This document shows, piece by piece, positions 22,425 through 24,569 of a stretch of 24,569 nucleotides of DNA (position 1 is the first letter of the stretch; each line of letters opens with the position of its first letter). This DNA is from JAYPUG01 sp038117265 (GTDB lineage: Bacteria; Pseudomonadota; Alphaproteobacteria; UBA6615), in the NCBI GenBank assembly GCA_038117265.1, contig JAYOFO010000039.1, positions 1 to 24,569 of the forward strand. The letters run 5' to 3'. Below the pieces are notes generated by a model. It was not told the origin of the DNA and did no database searches. It saw only the letters and a list, made by a program, of their open reading frames with translations. The translations under genes were made by a program, and so were the position numbers.

Positions 22425-23546
22425 TCAGGCCTGAACCGCGCCGTCCGTCGTCGCCCGGGCCCGCGGGCGCGGGTTGCGAACCAGCCAGAAGATCGAAAGG
22501 GCAATCGTGCCGATCGGGAGTGCGTAGATCGCCGGAACCACGAGCAGGCTTCGACGCGACATGTTGAACAGGCCGAGGCCCGCGACCTGGAGCGCGAAGA
22601 TGAAGGCGATTGCCAGCAACAGGCGGCTGGTCTGGCCCCGTCGGTTGAGATCGCCCGAAAGCAGCACGGCCATCACAATGGCCGCGAAGGCGAGGATGAA
22701 GAGCGGGCTCGATATGCGGCGGTGCCCCTCGGCGACCAGCTGCACCGAATAGGCGCGGTCATGCACGCTGTCGCCGGGGAACAGGAGCGAGCCGAGGAAT
22801 CGTTCCTCGGGTTCGCGCCAGCGCGAGGGGACATCCTCGTTGAGGACGCTGAGATCGAGCGAATACTGGTCGAAGTTGAACAGCGCGAGCCGCCCCGATG
22901 TGCGGTTGACCTCCTGCTGGCTGCCGTTGAACAGGACGACGCGCGTGCCTTGCAGGCCCTGCGTCGCCGTGCCGCGTTCGGCGGTGTAGGTGACGGGGCG
23001 CGCGGGGTCGCGCGAATCGTGCGCGAAAATGCCCCGGAGTTCGCCCTCTCCGGCGCGCTCGCGGACATAGATGGTCAGACCCGGGACCGGTGTGTTGAAC
23101 CGCTGTTCCTGAAGCAACACGCTGCCGAACGTGTTCCGGTAATTGAACTGCTGCAGCTTGAACGTGTGGATCGTCATCGGCACCAGATAGAGGTGCAGCG
23201 CATAACCGATGAGCATCCCCGCGATCCCGAGCATGAGGCCCGGACGTGCCAATGTCAGCTGGCTGACGCCTGCTGCGCGCATGACCACCAGTTCGCTGTC
23301 GTTGGTCAGCTTGTTGTAGACGACCAGGACTGCGGCAAAGATCGCGATGGGAAGGATGACAGCCAGGAACTTGGGGAGGTTGAGCGCGCTCATCTCGAAC
23401 AGCACACTGATGGGCAGGCCGCGATTGACGATGAAGTCGATGAGACGCAAGGACCCGAACAGGGAGATCAGCAGGGTCAGCGCGCCGGCGACGAAGAGGG
23501 TCGCGAGCGCGAGCTGGCGAAATATGTAGATGCCGATCGAGTTCAT
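22425..23546 (-). CDS. lptF: LPS export permease LptF
   Basis: Transmembrane partner of LptG in the LPS extraction complex LptB2FG. The 373-residue product starts with IYIFRQLALATLFVAGALTLLISLF, continues with FLAVILPIAIFAAVLVVYNKL, SELVVMRAAGVSQ and LMLGIAGMLIGYALHLYLVP, has a periplasmic jellyroll (about 110-250) and ends with helices (SSPLFILAFAAIVMAVLL, LLLAIAFIFALQVAGLGLF, ALPIGTIALSIFWLV). ATG at 23546 follows GGATGAG. First gene of the minus-strand envelope operon, divergent from pepA, which is the frequent arrangement in alphaproteobacteria and other proteobacteria. The ATPase lptB is not in the window. Confidence 0.95.
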   Translation of the reverse strand: MNSIGIYIFRQLALATLFVAGALTLLISLFGSLRLIDFIVNRGLPISVLFEMSALNLPKFLAVILPIAIFAAVLVVYNKLTNDSELVVMRAAGVSQLTLARPGLMLGIAGMLIGYALHLYLVPMTIHTFKLQQFNYRNTFGSVLLQEQRFNTPVPGLTIYVRERAGEGELRGIFAHDSRDPARPVTYTAERGTATQGLQGTRVVLFNGSQQEVNRTSGRLALFNFDQYSLDLSVLNEDVPSRWREPEERFLGSLLFPGDSVHDRAYSVQLVAEGHRRISSPLFILAFAAIVMAVLLSGDLNRRGQTSRLLLAIAFIFALQVAGLGLFNMSRRSLLVVPAIYALPIGTIALSIFWLVRNPRPRARATTDGAVQA

Positions 23547-23769
23547 GGACTCATCCAGGGTGGCGCCACATCACAACACCTATCAAGTCGCTGATTCGCA
23601 AAACAAACACGCGCGACCTTCGCTCCTTGTAACAGATCGCCCGGAAGGGAAAAATACCTGCCGGCGGGGGCAGCGCCAACTTGCGCGCTCCCCCGCTGTG
23701 CTCTAAGTCTCGCGGCACTTGCCGGGGCCGGCCGTCGGTGCGCCCCGATCCAGAATGGACGGACATCCG
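23547..23769. promoter_or_regulatory. Divergent lptF / pepA control region
   Basis: This 223-bp gap separates the divergent starts. The lptF-proximal half is AT-richer; on the minus strand TTGCGA, 17 nt, TGTTGT is a weak promoter candidate for lptF. A 10-bp palindrome GTGGCGCCAC (23560-23569) lies 14 bp before lptF, and CTGCC/GGCAG (23658-23662, 23669-23673) can form a small hairpin. I see no ORF in it. Confidence 0.4.
23681..23709 (+). promoter_or_regulatory. Candidate promoter of pepA (TTGCGC-17-TAAGTC)
   Basis: TTGCGC, a 17-nt spacer and TAAGTC lie 60 bp before pepA. The same six-base -10 and spacing occur before acpP at 9583-9611. A possible hairpin CGGGG/CCCCG (23723-23727, 23743-23747) is in the leader. 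Confidence 0.35.
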
Positions 23770-24569
23770 ATGCGAACGAGCTTTGTCGAACTGAAGTTGC
23801 CCACCCGCGGCGTGCTGGTCTTCCTGGTCGGAAGCGACGGCAAGCTGAGCGGTTCTGCGCGCCGCCTCGACGAGCGCACCCATGGCGCGATCTCGCGTGC
23901 GCAAAAGGCCGCGGGGTTCGCGGGCAAGAAGGGCGAAACCGTCACCATCCTGGCACCCCATGGTGGCGAAGAGCTCACGATCATCCTGACCGGCATCGGC
24001 GAGCTGTCCGAGTTCGATGCGCTGCGTGCGCAGGAGATCGGAGCCGGGATCTACAAGGCCGTCGGTGCGGTGTCCGGCAAGGCCGGTGCCGTTGTCGTCG
24101 AAACCGGCGGTCGATCGAAGGTTTCGGGGGCGGAACTCGCCGCGAACCTGGCAATCGGCGCACGGCTGCGCGCCTACAGCTACGACAAGTACCTGACCCG
24201 CAAGGACAAGAATGGCGGCAACGGCGTCGAGCGACTGCAACTCCTGACCCGCAGCGTGGCGGCGGCGCGCCGTGCCTTCAATGAATTCGCGCCGGTCATC
24301 GAGGGCGTCGACCTGGCGCGCGATCTCGTGTCCGAACCCAGCAACGTGAAGTCGCCGAAATGGATGGCGGCCCAGTGCCGCAAGCTGTCGAAGCTGGGCG
24401 TCAAGGTCGAGGTTCTGGGCGAGGCGCAGATGCGCAAGCTCGGCATGAATGCGCTCCTCGCCGTCGGTCAGGGCAGCGTGCGCGAATCCCAGCTCGTGGT
24501 CATGCGCTGGAACGGCGGCGGCAGGGACGCCAAGACGGTGTCGTTGATCGGCAAGGGCGTGACGTTCGA
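23770..24569 (+). CDS. pepA: Leucyl aminopeptidase (M17), 3' end beyond the window
   Basis: Two-metal aminopeptidase removing N-terminal residues from peptides; in E. coli PepA also binds DNA in site-specific recombination. 266 residues are visible from ATG 23770 (MRTSFVELKLPT): the N-terminal alpha/beta regulatory domain (to about 170; VTILAPHGGEEL, TIILTGIGEL) and the start of the catalytic domain (VDLARDLVSEPSNVKSPKWM, LGMNALLAVGQGS, LVVMRWNGG). The last visible segment SLIGKGVTF contains the first metal/active-site lysine (Lys262); the following metal-ligand aspartate would be the next codon, cut at GA. The ribosome-binding site is weak (GGACGGAC). Adjacency to divergent lptF is the common proteobacterial arrangement. 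Confidence 0.93.
   Translation, partial: MRTSFVELKLPTRGVLVFLVGSDGKLSGSARRLDERTHGAISRAQKAAGFAGKKGETVTILAPHGGEELTIILTGIGELSEFDALRAQEIGAGIYKAVGAVSGKAGAVVVETGGRSKVSGAELAANLAIGARLRAYSYDKYLTRKDKNGGNGVERLQLLTRSVAAARRAFNEFAPVIEGVDLARDLVSEPSNVKSPKWMAAQCRKLSKLGVKVEVLGEAQMRKLGMNALLAVGQGSVRESQLVVMRWNGGGRDAKTVSLIGKGVTF

Noticed and set aside
23560..23569. 10-bp palindrome GTGGCGCCAC before lptF
   Set aside because: Short GC palindromes of this kind are common at this base composition; kept only as a note in the control region.

Overview
The window reads as chromosomal DNA of a GC-rich alphaproteobacterium, probably of Rhodospirillales type. The evidence is uniform high-GC codon use, the core order rpsF-rpsR-DUF2232-rplI, the fabD-fabG-acpP-fabF-mltG-yicC-gmk series, and the minus-strand series lptF-lptG-lptD-surA-rsmA next to pepA. 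The taxon is inferred from gene content and order; no database search was done. There is no mobile element, CRISPR array, rRNA or tRNA gene that I can support. No gene-free stretch exceeds 300 bases; the longest are 3191-3459, 7599-7864, 12442-12674, 9554-9781 and 23547-23769.

Layout. Positions 1-3190 (minus) carry a sugar-type ABC importer: solute-binding protein, then two MalF/MalG-like permeases, the second cut by the window edge. A strong hairpin sits between the binding-protein and permease genes, and two perfect inverted repeats lie upstream of the binding-protein gene. Positions 3460-5167 (minus) hold a UPF0178/DUF188 protein and a cyclopropane fatty acid synthase. Positions 5251-7598 (minus) are the ribosomal operon S6-S18-DUF2232-L9, tightly coupled.

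Positions 7865-12441 (plus) hold the fatty-acid elongation genes fabD, fabG, acpP and fabF, followed by the murein transglycosylase mltG. The usual neighbours yicC and gmk resume at 15287. Between mltG and yicC lies an insert: a cobalamin riboswitch driving cbtB-cbtA (putative cobalt uptake), then two short-chain dehydrogenase genes on the minus strand. cbtA and the facing dehydrogenase overlap tail to tail by 29 bp.

Positions 16830-23546 (minus) form an outer-membrane-biogenesis operon in transcription order lptF, lptG, lptD, surA, rsmA and a small unrecognised ORF. LptF/LptG power LPS extraction from the inner membrane, LptD is the outer-membrane LPS translocon, and SurA is the periplasmic chaperone that helps fold barrels such as LptD. 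pdxA, often found between surA and rsmA, is absent. pepA (plus) starts divergently at 23770 and runs off the end.

This is mostly core genome. I did not find a convincing undescribed multi-gene system. The points most worth a second look are the riboswitch-cbtBA/dehydrogenase insert, the absent pdxA, the small ORF sharing a CTAG stop with gmk, the repeated TTG-N20-TAAG promoter pattern, and the structured acpP leader.
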